From the NCBI RefSeq assembly GCF_014356525.2, contig NC_052518.1:9826155-9890154 (forward strand): 64,000 nt of DNA, given 5' to 3'. Below the pieces are notes generated by a model, which did not search any database, had not been told where the DNA came from, and saw only the letters and a list, made by a program, of their open reading frames with translations. Of this stretch, positions 62,990-64,000 are shown in pieces. The first letter of the stretch is position 1, and every line of letters starts with the position of its first letter. The translations under genes were made by a program, and so were the position numbers. Source of the stretch: Nilaparvata lugens. Lineage: Eukaryota; Arthropoda; Insecta; Hemiptera; Delphacidae.

Positions 62990-63985
62990 TGCGCAACAAA
63001 TTAGAGGAAAGCTGAATTTTTGCAACTTATGGGGACATAAGTTTAAAGAAGCTGAAGATTTCAAGAAATATTTATCCTTTCTCCAGAGCTCAAACAATTT
63101 TTCAAGCAAATGGTGTAGAAAACAAATTTGAGACTACAGGGCTTTTAGAGGATACAATTTCCTACAATTTTATTTATACAAATTACGTACTCGTTTTTAT
63201 TCTATTTGATTGCAGAATGGCTTCAATTTTGGAGGTATGATAATTTTCTTGAAATCTTCGGCCTCTTTAAAATTTTCTAACTAATTTCAATACTATTTAT
63301 TATTTCATTAAAATGCACATGAAAGGAAAAATCCTGGTCTACAATTTGAGATCAATTCAATTTTCTATCACCAAGGGCTTCCGAGCTTCCGGGCATTGAG
63401 AAAAGAAAAAAACGCATATATTATAATGATAGTTATCCCGGATAACACCTGTTGATGGTAATTATACTACTCAAATGGGCATCTAACCCGAAAACGTATA
63501 TTATGCAGATTAACTGGACAGTCAAGATTATAGGACATCGAAAAAGTTTGACTTATGATAGACCTACATAGTTTTAAAGCTATTAAAACTAGCAATAACT
63601 TTTATACGAAATATTTTCTCGCAAAACGAGAGCTTAAACAAAATATGAAATAATTAAGAGGTAAAAATTTCCTGATTTTCTGGCTTTGTATGGGAATAAC
63701 TACCTTTAATATAATGAATAATCGATGAAATGTTAAAAACATTTATATAGTAGATTCATTCTTCATGGAAATGATGAGAACAAAGTCAGATCGATATTTT
63801 GATTAGGAGTCGAGGTATACATGTTTTAAGAAATCATTGCAGTTTGAAACTTCGGTGGGATCCTGGGGGGAAGCAAGCAGTATATGACGATGGGGACTCT
63901 TCGGCTCCAGGCTATGTAAGTAGCCTACTATGTATACTAACACCCTGCAAAAATTCAACTTTCCCCTAATTTGTTGCGCATCAAT
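62990..63985. repeat. Inverted repeats near the window end
   Basis: GCGCAACAAATTAGAGGAAA and GCTGAATTTTTGCA at 62991-63024 are answered by TGCAAAAATTCAACTTTCCC and CTAATTTGTTGCGC at 63946-63979. Inside, TTTAAAGAAGCTGAAGATTT (63041) and the complement of TTTCTTGAAATCTTCGGCC (63251) form a second pair. It may be one or two foldback elements; the window end prevents a decision. Confidence 0.6.
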
Positions 63986-64000
63986 TTCTTTATTCACTGG

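Overview
The window is AT-rich animal DNA with spliceosomal introns and many transposon relics. I read it as an insect, most likely a hemipteran close to planthoppers. The host gene is clearly arthropod-like; the planthopper suggestion rests on my recollection of similar dispersed repeats and is only moderate. A 100-base N run at 38413-38512 shows this is a scaffolded assembly.

Region 1 (1 to about 19.7 kb, + strand) is the 3' part of one host gene, synaptojanin, a phosphoinositide phosphatase of endocytosis. Thirteen consecutive exons with consistent GT-AG phases give 681 codons plus a stop. They run from the end of the SAC1 domain, through a complete inositol-polyphosphate 5-phosphatase (IPP5) domain and an RRM-like domain, to a short proline-rich tail. 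The upstream exons lie outside the window. Introns carry a 23-bp minisatellite, Penelope-like GIY-YIG fragments, a LINE endonuclease fragment, SINE-like repeats and several MITEs. A possible alternative last exon lies at 22552-22715.

Region 2 (19.7-25 kb) is intergenic. It holds direct repeats flanking a broken LINE reverse transcriptase, a tRNA-derived SINE, and copy A of a repeat family with palindromic GTCGCC subrepeats.

Region 3 (24981-37014, - strand) is a decayed Ty3/gypsy LTR retrotransposon inserted into copy A. Right to left it shows a truncated LTR, a primer-binding-like site, Gag with two SAP-like repeats, a Gag/zinc-knuckle/protease block, an unusual second retropepsin-like domain (NTG instead of DTG), RT, RNase H, integrase and a Pro/acidic coding-like patch. 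About 4.3 kb of GC-rich minisatellite follows before the left LTR end. Its repeat units share an 18-bp core with the LTR-proximal sequence.

Region 4 (37-64 kb) has no convincing host gene. It is a mosaic of tandem arrays (166-bp, 170-bp, GGA/GAA, GT), LINE fragments (41.3-42.8, 44.5-45.05 and 57.9-58.8 kb), foldback MITEs, a hAT-type element with a perfect 8-bp target duplication (53752-54957), two further copies of the GTCGCC family, and a large hairpin around 60.2-60.8 kb.

No new functional operon-like system was seen. The most unusual items are the gypsy element with tandem protease domains, duplicated SAP-like Gag modules and an LTR-derived minisatellite explosion, and a conservative Glu-to-Asp change at a probable metal-binding site of synaptojanin.
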